Assembly (NCBI GenBank): GCA_023398615.1
Contig: JAEWSD010000248.1
Location: 1-17,768 of the forward strand
Length of the DNA stretch: 17,768 bases
Direction of reading: 5' to 3'
Source: Bacillota bacterium
Lineage (GTDB): Bacteria > Bacillota > Clostridia > Lachnospirales > Lachnospiraceae
Part shown: positions 1 to 7,278 of the stretch, piece after piece
Layout of the letters: every line of letters starts with the position of its first letter
Numbering within the stretch: position 1 is the stretch's first letter
Made by a program: the position numbers and the translations under genes
Notes under the pieces: model-generated
What the model was told of the DNA's origin: nothing
The model's database searches: none
Seen by the model: the letters and a program-made list of their open reading frames with translations, nothing else

Positions 1-822
1 GTCGCAAATCTTGTGTACATAGCTTAAGGCAACAACCTCTTTTCCTCCTGTTATGCCTGCCATTCTGAAGCGGTGCCCGCTTATTGTGCCCTTCTTAACG
101 GTTCCCCAGATCGGATGCAGGTCTTCCGGAGCCGTAAATACCTCATGAGAGGATCGTACCTCATCAAACTTCATCCCCAGACGGTCTCCCATTTCATACA
201 CACCAGATACATAATAGCTTACAATACCGGCCTTTAATCTATCCTTCGGGAATACGGCAGGGTCTACGCCGTAGCCAAAGACCTTTACCCAGCTGGAATT
301 ATTATGCTGGTCATCTTCGCCGCTTTCTACAACAATCCGGTCAATCCGCCCCATAATGCCGCCTAAAACCATGGGAATATAGGAGGCATAAGCGCCCGGC
401 AGTAAGCCTGACGGCAGATAGGTGACTCCGTTTTCCCTTGCACAGTCGTCGATCATTTTATATAGATCGGGTGTTGTGACATGGGAATAATAGATTGGAA
501 GTGTCGTAATGACATTCTTTTTTGCCTTCAAGGCTTTGCAGATATCCACCGCACTTGGTGTAAATCCGCCTTTTTCGTCACGGACCAGCGGTGTGTAATC
601 CAGTACGACATCTGCTTCCTTCGAAAATACTGCCTCTACATCGTTGCTGACGGTTACTCCTGCTTTGCCGAATCCAAAGATTTCACCGGCATCCTTTCCT
701 ACCTTATTCGGGTCCACATCGATTACTCCGACCAGCTCAAGAGATTTCTTTTCCATGATCATACGGATTGCGCAGCGTCCCACATTGCCCAGTCCCCATA
801 CTATAACCTTGTAAGTTTTCAT
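1..822 (-). CDS. NAD(P)-dependent oxidoreductase, dihydrodipicolinate reductase / 2,4-diaminopentanoate dehydrogenase-like (3' end outside window)
   Basis: The gene reads leftward from ATG 820-822 and is open to base 1, giving 274 residues without a stop, so the C-terminus lies outside the window. The N-terminus has a Rossmann dinucleotide motif (VWGLGNVG, residues 8-15), followed by a VGVIDVDPNKVGKDAGE stretch typical of dihydrodipicolinate-reductase-like dehydrogenases. The wider family includes the 2,4-diaminopentanoate dehydrogenase (Ord) of clostridial ornithine fermentation, and many members act on small amino acids or amines. A Shine-Dalgarno-like AAAGGA lies about 9 bases upstream. 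An earlier ATG four bases upstream runs into a stop at once. The family assignment is fairly secure but the substrate is not. The gene shares its strand with the TetR gene upstream but is separated from it by inverted repeats and its own promoter, so it is probably an independent unit. Confidence 0.8.
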   Translation of the reverse strand, partial: MKTYKVIVWGLGNVGRCAIRMIMEKKSLELVGVIDVDPNKVGKDAGEIFGFGKAGVTVSNDVEAVFSKEADVVLDYTPLVRDEKGGFTPSAVDICKALKAKKNVITTLPIYYSHVTTPDLYKMIDDCARENGVTYLPSGLLPGAYASYIPMVLGGIMGRIDRIVVESGEDDQHNNSSWVKVFGYGVDPAVFPKDRLKAGIVSYYVSGVYEMGDRLGMKFDEVRSSHEVFTAPEDLHPIWGTVKKGTISGHRFRMAGITGGKEVVALSYVHKICD

Positions 823-864
823 ATCATGCCATCCTTTCCAAAACATTTTTAGTCTTACATGATT

Positions 865-893
865 ACTATATAACGATCTTCTTCGACACATAA
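865..893 (-). promoter_or_regulatory. Likely sigma-A promoter of the oxidoreductase gene
   Basis: On the minus strand, a TTATGT -35 (888-893) and a TATAGT -10 (865-870) are separated by exactly 17 bases. They lie about 45 bases before the ATG at 822. The -35 is only a moderate match. The 20-bp inverted repeat at 897-943 ends three bases from the -35. Confidence 0.45.
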
Positions 894-896
894 CAG

Positions 897-943
897 ACAA
901 AAGGGTCAAAATGTGTCATAATTACACATTTTGACCCTTTTGT
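897..943. repeat. Perfect 20-bp inverted repeat (operator or terminator hairpin)
   Basis: The arm ACAAAAGGGTCAAAATGTGT (897-916) is the exact reverse complement of 924-943, with a 7-base loop CATAATT. It lies between the end of the TetR gene and the promoter of the oxidoreductase, both on the minus strand. Read leftward, the second arm ends in CCCTTTTGT, so it could terminate the TetR transcript. However, the T-run is part of the stem and no clean U-tract follows. Its position immediately upstream of the -35 equally suits a regulator binding site. The two roles cannot be separated from sequence alone. Confidence 0.7.
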
Positions 944-978
944 ATCAGTGCGAGACATATCTGTTCACATCATTTAAT

Positions 979-1007
979 ACGGTTCAGCCGTAAGGCTGAA
1001 TAGTAAC
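979..1007. repeat. Imperfect hairpin downstream of the TetR gene, copy 1 of a GGCYGAAYWGTAAC element
   Basis: A 7-bp stem TTCAGCC / GGCTGAA with loop GTAA begins two bases beyond the TetR stop codon. Its right half (994-1007) is GGCTGAATAGTAAC, which recurs with small changes at 6192-6205 and 12047-12060. It may be the 3' terminator stem of the TetR transcript, but only a weak T-rich stretch follows on the minus strand. Confidence 0.5.
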
Positions 1008-1008
1008 A

Positions 1009-1569
1009 CTAGTCAAGATGTTTTTCCACAAATTTTCTAAGGGAACCCTGTACGATGCTTTTCCATTTTTCCGCTATTATTTCCGGTTTTATCGAAAAGG
1101 AGCCTTCCGCCCAATATTTTAATATACCGATAAATGCATTGTAGTAAAAGGCTATCAAAAACTCCGCGTCCTCCTGCTTTACCGGTTGGTCCTTCCGGAT
1201 TTCGTCAATCAGGATGATAATCTGGTTTTCTGTCAGTGTGTGCAGGTAATCGATAAAGCAGTTCTGACCCTCCACTTTCATGGCATGGATATAAAATTCC
1301 CTGTTTTCATAGATATACCGGCACAGTACTTCCGAGTCCTCCACACAGTCCTTCAGGCTGGTATTCTGAATCAGATATTCCATGATATCTTCTGAAAAGA
1401 TCCAGTTCACCAGATGGTATTTATCCTGAAAATGGTTATAAAAGGTCTTTCTGCCGACTCCGCTTGCGCCAATGATATCCTTGACGGAAATCTCCTTGAA
1501 TTTTTTATGTTTCATCAGGTCTTTCATTGCGCCTGCAATGACTCTTTTGGTAATGTTGGAATTTGACAT
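1009..1569 (-). CDS. TetR/AcrR-family transcriptional regulator (DhaS-like subgroup)
   Basis: The protein is a 186-residue DNA-binding regulator. Its N-terminal helix-turn-helix (about residues 5-55) contains FKEISVKDIIGASGVGRKTFYNHFQDKYHLVNWIF, the TetR signature with the FYNHFxDKxxL recognition segment. The remainder is a helical ligand/dimerisation domain resembling the C-terminal domain of DhaS-like TetR proteins. The ATG at 1569 is preferred over an in-frame GTG at 1578, because the ribosome site GAGGAG is 8 bases from the ATG and would overlap the GTG. The gene is divergent from the carbamoyltransferase-like gene at 1738, so it may control that gene and itself. The ligand is unknown. 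Confidence 0.9.
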   Translation of the reverse strand: MSNSNITKRVIAGAMKDLMKHKKFKEISVKDIIGASGVGRKTFYNHFQDKYHLVNWIFSEDIMEYLIQNTSLKDCVEDSEVLCRYIYENREFYIHAMKVEGQNCFIDYLHTLTENQIIILIDEIRKDQPVKQEDAEFLIAFYYNAFIGILKYWAEGSFSIKPEIIAEKWKSIVQGSLRKFVEKHLD

Positions 1570-1592
1570 TTCATTCACTCCTCAATAGCTTT

Positions 1593-1621
1593 ATTTTAGC
1601 ACTGTTATCGGCAGAAATCAA
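1593..1621 (-). promoter_or_regulatory. Sigma-A promoter of the TetR gene
   Basis: On the minus strand, a TTGATT -35 (1616-1621) and a TAAAAT -10 (1593-1598) are spaced 17 bases. The predicted transcript starts near 1586, just before the GAGGAG ribosome site. Confidence 0.65.
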
Positions 1622-1662
1622 CGATTGCACCGTTTTTGGCGGTTCCGGGCTTATGACTTTTC

Positions 1663-1677
1663 GTATAGAACATATAC
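1663..1677. promoter_or_regulatory. Candidate operator in the divergent TetR / carbamoyltransferase-like intergenic region
   Basis: A short palindrome, GTATA-GAACA-TATAC, abuts the -35 hexamer of the rightward promoter. The size and position suit a repressor or regulator half-site pair, but 5-bp arms in AT-rich DNA can arise by chance. Confidence 0.25.
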
Positions 1678-1706
1678 TTGAATATTTATTCATTACGATT
1701 TATAAT
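1678..1706 (+). promoter_or_regulatory. Strong sigma-A promoter of the carbamoyltransferase-like gene
   Basis: A TTGAAT -35 (1678-1683), a 17-base spacer and a perfect TATAAT -10 (1701-1706) lie upstream of the gene. The -10 is the core of a 12-bp AT palindrome, TTATAATTATAA. Transcription would begin near 1713, 25 bases before the start codon. Confidence 0.8.
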
Positions 1707-1737
1707 TATAAGAAACAAACTATAAGGGGGAATTTTT

Positions 1738-2658
1738 ATGAAGCATTTTATTTCACTGCTGGATTATACACATGAGGAGTTAACAGGAATTCTGGATAGG
1801 GCCGATTATCTGGCGGAGGCATGGAGAGAAAACAGAATGCCTAAAAGTCTTGAGAATAAACAGGTCGGCCTTTGGTTTTACGGCAATGGGTTTCGGAACC
1901 GTCTGGCATTTGAAATGGGAATGAAAACAATGGGTGCATTCGTATCTTATATTCCGGGAGAACTGGGTAAGGAGGAACCTTTGGAGGATATCGGGCATTA
2001 CCTAAGCAATTGGTATTCTATGCTTATAGTCAGGGCAAAAAACCACAGTGACTTGAGTTATCTATCCGGGCATTCCAAAATACCCATAATCAACGCAAGA
2101 ACCGATTACAGCCATCCGTGCGAGATTATGGGCGACCTCCAATTCATAAGAAAATACAGAGGTTCACTTGACGGATTGAATGTTTTATTTGTGGGAGAAG
2201 TCACTAATCTTTGCATGAGCTGGTTTGAGGCCGCCGCAAGATTTCCGCTAAACGTTGTACAGGCTGCGCCGGACGGATATGCGGCCGGTGATAGGTTAAT
2301 AAAAGCCTTGAATACCGGCGCCGTCGGAAGTATTGCAAGCAGCAGCGATTTGGAACAATACATTGAAAAAGCGGATTTGGTTTATACGGATTGCTGGCCG
2401 GAATCCAAAGAAGCGGAGACGGCTAAAAAGATTAAAGAACAGTTCCTGCCATATCAAATTACCGGAAAGCATTTATCCAGACTGCATAAGAAGGCAATAT
2501 TTCTGCCATGTCCGCCTGTAACAAGAGGGCAGGAGGTGTCCTGTGATGCCATGAATTCGGAATTATGTATGAATTACCGGGCAAAAGAATATCTTTTACA
2601 TAGTCAGAATGCTATTGCGGAAATGATTTATTTACATAACTGGCATAACATTTTTTAA
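1738..2658 (+). CDS. Divergent aspartate/ornithine carbamoyltransferase-family protein of unknown substrate
   Basis: The 306-residue protein has the length and two-domain layout of ornithine carbamoyltransferases (OTC), with an AAGGGGG ribosome site 7-8 bases upstream. Recognisable landmarks are FYGNGFRNRLAFEMG (47-61) where OTCs have FEKPSTRTR, SHPCEIMGDL (125-134) matching the HPxQ region, VYTDCW (215-220) matching VYTDVW, and FLPCPPVTRGQEVS (255-268) where OTCs have FMHCLPxxRGxEV. The carbamoyl-phosphate Ser-Thr-Arg-Thr is thus Gly-Phe-Arg-Asn, HCLP has become PCPP, and the ornithine-binding SMG loop after VYTDxW is not visible. The fold is credible, but classic ornithine transcarbamylase activity is doubtful. 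It may use another amine or have lost catalysis. The divergent TetR neighbour may regulate it. Confidence 0.8.
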   Translation: MKHFISLLDYTHEELTGILDRADYLAEAWRENRMPKSLENKQVGLWFYGNGFRNRLAFEMGMKTMGAFVSYIPGELGKEEPLEDIGHYLSNWYSMLIVRAKNHSDLSYLSGHSKIPIINARTDYSHPCEIMGDLQFIRKYRGSLDGLNVLFVGEVTNLCMSWFEAAARFPLNVVQAAPDGYAAGDRLIKALNTGAVGSIASSSDLEQYIEKADLVYTDCWPESKEAETAKKIKEQFLPYQITGKHLSRLHKKAIFLPCPPVTRGQEVSCDAMNSELCMNYRAKEYLLHSQNAIAEMIYLHNWHNIF

Positions 2659-2691
2659 TTAACTGTACTAGTGAAATATTATAGATCGAGG

Positions 2692-2720
2692 GATATTCCG
2701 TATAAGGGAAATAATATAAT
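2692..2720 (+). promoter_or_regulatory. Possible promoter of the subtilase pair
   Basis: A perfect TATAAT (2715-2720) lies 31 bases before the first protease start, but the base stretch 17 upstream (GATATT) is a poor -35. A sporulation sigma factor might be expected if the genes act in spores; no clear sigma-E, F, G or K consensus was assigned by eye. Confidence 0.3.
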
Positions 2721-2750
2721 AGAGTAAGAATTCGGTGAAAAGCGGGTACT

Positions 2751-4445
2751 ATGACGCCTGAAGATGTCGCAAAGATATACAGCAACGAGTATGCGGATTT
2801 TATTATTGATTATAATGGAGATCTGTCAATTTTAGAGCAATATCGGAATAATACGGTGGAAGTAGTTAACTTTTTTCTGGCCATAGCACATCTTCCGGTC
2901 GGCATCATGACGGAAAATGTTATTAAAAGAATGGGATATGCCGTACTGCCTAATCTAATCGGTCTGGTGAGCCAAAGAAGCCTGGAAGCATCCGGGATAC
3001 TCAGGGTTCGCAATGTCCCTGACTATAATTTAAAGGGGAATGGGGTACTGATCGGTATTATTGACACCGGCATCGACTATACGAATCCCGTGTTCCAATA
3101 CGCGGATCAAACTACAAGGATAGCCGCCATATGGGATCAGGCAATAATGAGTGACAAAATTCCTGCGGGTATGGCATACGGTACAGAGTATACCAGGGAG
3201 CAGATCAATGAGGCGTTACAAAGCGGGAATCCCTTTGAAATTGTACCTTCAAGGGATGAAATCGGTCATGGTACGATGATTGCCGGGATAGCCGCCGGCA
3301 ATGAAGTACCCGAGAGCGGATTCTACGGTGTTGCACCGGATGCGGAGCTTGTTATTGTAAAATTAAAACCTGCCAAGCCTTATTTAAAGGAATTTTTCAG
3401 GGTTCCTGAGGATGCTGTTGCGTATCAGGAAAATGATATGATTACGGGAATACAATATCTGGCAAACTATGCCGCGCAGGAAGGTAAACCCTTAGTCATC
3501 TGCATTTCCCTTGACACTTCACAGTATGCCCACGACGGAAGAGGTACGACAAGCGGCTGGCTGTCACTGCTGGCAAATCTTATCGGTATTGCAATTATAA
3601 CCTCTGTGGGAAATGAAGGATTTTCACAAAGGCATTTTTACGGTGTTATTACGGAAACGGCGGGCTTTGATACGGTAGAACTGAATATTGGGCCGGATGA
3701 AAGCGGTTTTTCCCTGGAACTGTGGGGGGCATCACCAAATATCTTTTCCATAGACATTACCTCTCCCTCCGGTGAGTACATACCCCGAATAAATATCAAA
3801 TTAAACGAGAACCGAAAGCTGACCTTTATTTTTGAGCCGACAACCATTTATGTGGATAATCAGATGGTGGAATCCCAGAGCGGAGACCAGCTCATACTTC
3901 TTCGATTCACGAGGCCTTCGGAGGGAATATGGAAATTCAATGTCTACGGCAGAGGAATATATCCTATGAATTTTGACGTATGGCTGCCTATGAACAATTT
4001 TATAACCTCGGCTACCTATTTCATCCGTTCTGATCCCAATATCACCCTTCTTTCAGTGGCCTGTGCCGGTATCCCGATTACCGTAACCGCTTATGATACC
4101 GAGGATGGCAGCCTGCTTATTAACGCAGGCAGGGGGTATACGCGGACAGGTGCCGTAAAACCGGATATTGCGGCTCCCGGAGTCAATATATTAAGTCCCG
4201 CTCCGGATCACGGCTTCGCAGAAGTCACCGGAACCAGTGCGGCCGCGGCACATACCGCCGGTGTGGCGGCAATGCTGTTGGAATGGGGAATCGTGAATGG
4301 ACATTACACCAAAATGAGTACACAGATTATGAAGGTATATATGATACGCGGAGCACGAAGGAAAAGTGACGTCCCATATCCGAATCAGGACTGGGGCTAC
4401 GGAATGTTGGACGTGTATAATATCTTTGACAGCTTAAGAAGGTGA
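2751..4445 (+). CDS. Csp-type clostridial S8 subtilisin-like protease, catalytically complete
   Basis: The 564-residue protein is a subtilase with the full triad: Asp105 in GIIDTGID, His173 in GHGTMIAG and Ser496 in GTSAAAAHTAG. The oxyanion Asn288 lies in SVGNEG. About 90 N-terminal residues precede the catalytic core and look like a prodomain, ending near a QRSLEASG segment that is shared with the next gene. A long insertion (about residues 300-470) between the oxyanion Asn and the Ser matches the jelly-roll domain of clostridial Csp proteases. No signal peptide is visible. Known Csp proteins act in spores, where CspB activates the cortex hydrolase SleC; that role is inferred here, and no sleC lies in the window. 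The ribosome site before ATG 2751 is weak (AGCGGG). The downstream gene is a paralogue. Confidence 0.9.
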   Translation: MTPEDVAKIYSNEYADFIIDYNGDLSILEQYRNNTVEVVNFFLAIAHLPVGIMTENVIKRMGYAVLPNLIGLVSQRSLEASGILRVRNVPDYNLKGNGVLIGIIDTGIDYTNPVFQYADQTTRIAAIWDQAIMSDKIPAGMAYGTEYTREQINEALQSGNPFEIVPSRDEIGHGTMIAGIAAGNEVPESGFYGVAPDAELVIVKLKPAKPYLKEFFRVPEDAVAYQENDMITGIQYLANYAAQEGKPLVICISLDTSQYAHDGRGTTSGWLSLLANLIGIAIITSVGNEGFSQRHFYGVITETAGFDTVELNIGPDESGFSLELWGASPNIFSIDITSPSGEYIPRINIKLNENRKLTFIFEPTTIYVDNQMVESQSGDQLILLRFTRPSEGIWKFNVYGRGIYPMNFDVWLPMNNFITSATYFIRSDPNITLLSVACAGIPITVTAYDTEDGSLLINAGRGYTRTGAVKPDIAAPGVNILSPAPDHGFAEVTGTSAAAAHTAGVAAMLLEWGIVNGHYTKMSTQIMKVYMIRGARRKSDVPYPNQDWGYGMLDVYNIFDSLRR

Positions 4446-4465
4446 TTGATTGGAGTGAACGGGTC

Positions 4466-6184
4466 GTGACGGAAAACGAAAAATATAAAATTATTGACAA
4501 CAATTACTTTGATATCCTTATTAAATATAGTGGCAGCAGGGAGCTCTTATTGCTGCATGATGACATCAGTATTCAGATTTTAAGTGATTACGGCGCAGTC
4601 CTGTATTTGCCGGTTTCTGATGATACCACACGCCTTATTGCCGAATACGGTTATTGGGCGATACCGAAATGCTATTCACTGAACAGCAGGCAGAGTCTGG
4701 AAGCCTCCGGTGTGAATAGGCTTCGCCGCATCCCTTCCGTCGGTCTGCGCGGAAGAGATGTAATAGTCGGAATTATCGATACGGGAATCGATTATACGAA
4801 CCCTGTATTTCGTCACGGGGACGGTAGCAGTAAAATTATAGCTATCTGGGACCAAAGCATTGACAGTGCTGACCGGTATCCGAATGCGGTCTATCCCACG
4901 CTGTATGGGACGGAATATACCTCGGAACAGATTAACCTGGCATTAAGCAGTGAGAATCCGCGGCAGATAGTTCCGAGTACGGATGAAATCGGACACGGGA
5001 CTATGCTGGCAGGGATCGCTGCCGGTTCCGAAAACAGGGAAAACAATTTCAGCGGGGTAGTACCCGATGCGGAGCTTATTGTTGTAAAGCTGAAGCAGGC
5101 AAAGAAAAATCTGACGGATTTCTTTGCCATACCGCAAGGTGTTCCGTGCTACCAGGAAAATGATATTCTTTGGGCAATACAGTATATTATTGATAAGGCG
5201 AGAATACTGAAACGGCCTCTGGCACTTTGTCTGGGACTGGGTACCTCCCAGGGTTCACATGACAACAGCGGGCTTTTAAATACCGTAGTCTCCATATACG
5301 GTGATGCCGTTAATGTAGCAGTATCTATCGCCGCAGGAAATGAAAGCAACTCCAGAAGGCACTTTTACAGTCCCGTTGACCCGGCATCCGGCCCCATTCC
5401 GGTTGAGTTAAATATCGGTGAGAATGAATCCGGATTCAGCCTGGAGCTTTGGGGAGAGCCTCCTACAATTTATTCGATGGATATCCTGTCGCCGGCAGGA
5501 GATTATATTCCAAGGATTTCAGAATTACTTGAAGGAAGTCAAAGGGTTTCCTTTATTTTTGATCAGACCGTGATCTATGCCGACAATATCATGATCGAAG
5601 AGGAAACCGGAAAGCAGCTTATTATTCTGCGTTTCAACAATCCGACCGCAGGAATATGGAGGTTTAATGTATACGGCAGGGGCGACTTAAGAGGAGGCTT
5701 TCATTTATGGCTGCCTTCGGATAATTTCTTATCGAAAGGTACTTATTTTATAAGATCAAATCCGTATACTACGGTAACATCGCCCGCAAACAGCATAGTG
5801 CCAATTACGGTAGCAGCCTATGATCCCAATAGCGGGGCCTTATATACGGATTCGGGAAAGGGTTATTCAACGTCAAACATCCTGAATCCGACACTGGCGG
5901 CTCCCGGAGTCAACATCCAATGTCCTGCCCTTGACCACAGCTTTACAACGGTCTCGGGCACCGGTGCGGCTGCGGCACATACGGCCGGTATTACGGCCAT
6001 GCTGCTTGAATGGTGTGTCGTGGATAATAATTATCCCGGTGTTGACACGGTAGGTATTAAGAAGTTTCTTATCCGCGGTGCAAAGAGAAACGGCAATCTC
6101 CAATATCCGAATCAGAGCTGGGGTTACGGGATCATTGACGTTTATAACGCGTTTAATATTTTAAAAGCGGATATTCAGTCGTGA
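4466..6184 (+). CDS. Csp-type subtilase pseudoprotease (catalytic Ser replaced by Gly)
   Basis: This is a full-length paralogue (572 residues) of the preceding protease. It retains Asp105 (GIIDTGID), His177 (GHGTMLAG) and oxyanion Asn292 (AAGNES). The nucleophile motif GTSAAAAHTAG is GTGAAAAHTAG, with Gly500 encoded by GGT where the upstream gene has AGT. The reading frame is intact throughout and the rest of the active-site region is conserved, which argues for a retained non-catalytic role rather than decay. The GTG start at 4466 is chosen because a GGAG lies 10 bases upstream and the N-terminus then aligns with its neighbour residue for residue (Asp at 105 in both). An in-frame GTG at 4442, overlapping the upstream stop, would add 8 residues. 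In C. difficile, CspA and CspC are pseudoproteases working with active CspB in germination; a similar role here is inference. Confidence 0.9.
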   Translation: MTENEKYKIIDNNYFDILIKYSGSRELLLLHDDISIQILSDYGAVLYLPVSDDTTRLIAEYGYWAIPKCYSLNSRQSLEASGVNRLRRIPSVGLRGRDVIVGIIDTGIDYTNPVFRHGDGSSKIIAIWDQSIDSADRYPNAVYPTLYGTEYTSEQINLALSSENPRQIVPSTDEIGHGTMLAGIAAGSENRENNFSGVVPDAELIVVKLKQAKKNLTDFFAIPQGVPCYQENDILWAIQYIIDKARILKRPLALCLGLGTSQGSHDNSGLLNTVVSIYGDAVNVAVSIAAGNESNSRRHFYSPVDPASGPIPVELNIGENESGFSLELWGEPPTIYSMDILSPAGDYIPRISELLEGSQRVSFIFDQTVIYADNIMIEEETGKQLIILRFNNPTAGIWRFNVYGRGDLRGGFHLWLPSDNFLSKGTYFIRSNPYTTVTSPANSIVPITVAAYDPNSGALYTDSGKGYSTSNILNPTLAAPGVNIQCPALDHSFTTVSGTGAAAAHTAGITAMLLEWCVVDNNYPGVDTVGIKKFLIRGAKRNGNLQYPNQSWGYGIIDVYNAFNILKADIQS

Positions 6185-6191
6185 TACCATA

Positions 6192-6205
6192 GGCTGAACT
6201 GTAAC
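6192..6205 (+). repeat. GGCYGAAYWGTAAC element, copy 2 (half-site)
   Basis: GGCTGAACTGTAAC lies 8 bases beyond the pseudoprotease stop. It matches the right halves of the elements at 994-1007 and 12047-12060, but no opposing arm is present here. Confidence 0.45.
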
Positions 6206-6230
6206 CATCCGGCTTACTTAATTTTTACGG

Positions 6231-6259
6231 TTGATAATTTATGGGAATCATTATATGAT
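6231..6259 (+). promoter_or_regulatory. Sigma-A-like promoter upstream of the small DUF3006-like ORF and two-component genes
   Basis: A TTGATA -35 (6231-6236), a 17-base spacer and a TATGAT -10 (6254-6259) are present, with a second TATAAT at 6264-6269. It could drive the small ORF and possibly the response regulator and kinase, as no better promoter is seen in 6488-6540. Confidence 0.6.
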
Positions 6260-6316
6260 AGTATATAATATTGTAAATACATAGTTGTCATCAGAGAAAG
6301 GAATGCCGCATAAAAG

Positions 6317-6487
6317 ATGGAGACATGGACCTATATGGTAGAAAGAATTGACGGGGATTATGCGTATCTGAAAAGAACGGATATGCCGGAAAACGGTTTA
6401 AAGCTGGTAGCACGTGCCTTATTGCCTTCTGAAATAACGGAAGGTACTTTGTTAAAATATGAGCTTTTTGAATATAGCATCATGTAA
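6317..6487 (+). CDS. Small DUF3006-like protein (56 aa)
   Basis: The ORF from ATG 6317 to TAA 6485-6487 encodes 56 residues, including VERIDGDYAYLKR, ALLPSEITEGTLLKYELFEY. This resembles the DUF3006 pattern of small Firmicutes proteins: a VDRIEGDxAVLE start followed by LPxxxxEGDVLK. No transmembrane segment or cysteines are seen. The start is uncertain: AGAAAGGA is 14 bases from ATG 6317, while an internal ATG at 6335 has a GGAG about 13 bases upstream. Function is unknown for the family. It sits between the protease pair and the two-component system. Confidence 0.6.
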   Translation: METWTYMVERIDGDYAYLKRTDMPENGLKLVARALLPSEITEGTLLKYELFEYSIM

Positions 6488-6540
6488 TTTCATAACAGCT
6501 GCAAAAGAAACGGCGTGAGTGGTGAAAGCGGGGTGGAAGG

Positions 6541-7278
6541 ATGTCAGGAGAAGCTATTACGGGAGAAGGAATGCCGGATAAAAGGATTCTGCTAGTGGAT
6601 GATGAAAAGGATATTACGGAGCTTCTTGACGAGGTATTGCAAAGGGAAGGGTTTCATAATATATTCAAAGCTTCCGGCGGGAAGGAAGCCGTCCGCCTGT
6701 GCAGAATGTATCAGCCGGATGCGGTAGTTCTGGATATTATGCTGCCGGACATCGACGGAATTGAGGTGTGCAGACAAATCCGGGAATTCTCATACTGTCC
6801 GGTAATGTTCCTGTCATCCAAAAATGACGATATCGATAAAATACTTGGTCTTAGCATCGGCGGAGACGATTATGTAACAAAGCCGTTCAGCCCCAGGGAA
6901 ATCGTGTTTCGTATAAAAGCACAGCTTCGCAGACAGGAATATGCTTCTGCGGTAAAGGAAGGAAGAAAGCAGAAAATCCTTGCCGGGGATCTTGAAATTG
7001 ATATGGACGGCTGCCGTGCATACAGAAAAGGAAGAGAGCTGGAGTTAACAGCGCGGGAATTCAAGCTGCTTTGCTGCCTGGCTGGGAATCCGAACAGGAT
7101 AATAAGCAAGGAACGCCTTTATGAACAGGTATGGGGGGAGGATGGTACCGGCTGTGATAACACCGTAATGGTACATATCCGCCATATCCGGGAGAAGCTG
7201 GAAGATAACCCCGCCAGCCCCGAGCTGCTGCAAACGGTAAAAGGGCTTGGATACCGTTTTGTGAAGAGGGATGCATAA
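6541..7278 (+). CDS. OmpR/PhoB-family response regulator
   Basis: A receiver domain (about residues 14-128 of 245) contains the acidic pair in LLVDDEKD, the phospho-acceptor Asp65 in VVLDIMLPDIDG and the conserved Lys114 in YVTKPFSP. A winged-helix DNA-binding domain (about 147-243) follows, with LTAREFKLLCCLAGNPNRII and VMVHIRHIREKLE ending in TVKGLGYRF. ATG 6541 has GGGG 7 bases upstream. An internal ATG at 6571 (residue 11) has GGAG 5 bases upstream and would place the receiver at the usual distance from the start, so the true protein may be 235 residues. The histidine kinase gene starts on the base after its stop codon. Its likely target is the repeat operator at 8711-8754, upstream of the ABC transporter. 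Confidence 0.95.
   Translation: MSGEAITGEGMPDKRILLVDDEKDITELLDEVLQREGFHNIFKASGGKEAVRLCRMYQPDAVVLDIMLPDIDGIEVCRQIREFSYCPVMFLSSKNDDIDKILGLSIGGDDYVTKPFSPREIVFRIKAQLRRQEYASAVKEGRKQKILAGDLEIDMDGCRAYRKGRELELTAREFKLLCCLAGNPNRIISKERLYEQVWGEDGTGCDNTVMVHIRHIREKLEDNPASPELLQTVKGLGYRFVKRDA

Noticed and set aside
481..852. Plus-strand open frame of 123 codons
   Set aside because: It lies antisense to the well-supported oxidoreductase gene, shows no recognisable motif, and its start falls inside that gene.
1570..1578. GTG start for the first TetR gene
   Set aside because: The GAGGAG ribosome site would overlap the GTG, while ATG 1569 is optimally placed 8 bases from it.
2659..2750. Terminator after the carbamoyltransferase-like gene
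   Set aside because: The stretch GATATTCC...GGGAAATAATAT has imperfect self-complementarity, lacks a GC stem and has no T-run.
2735..2750. Shared GGTGAAA(A)GCGGG leader before the first protease and the response regulator
   Set aside because: Similarity between 2735-2746 and 6521-6534 is short and purine-rich, as expected near ribosome sites; likely coincidence.
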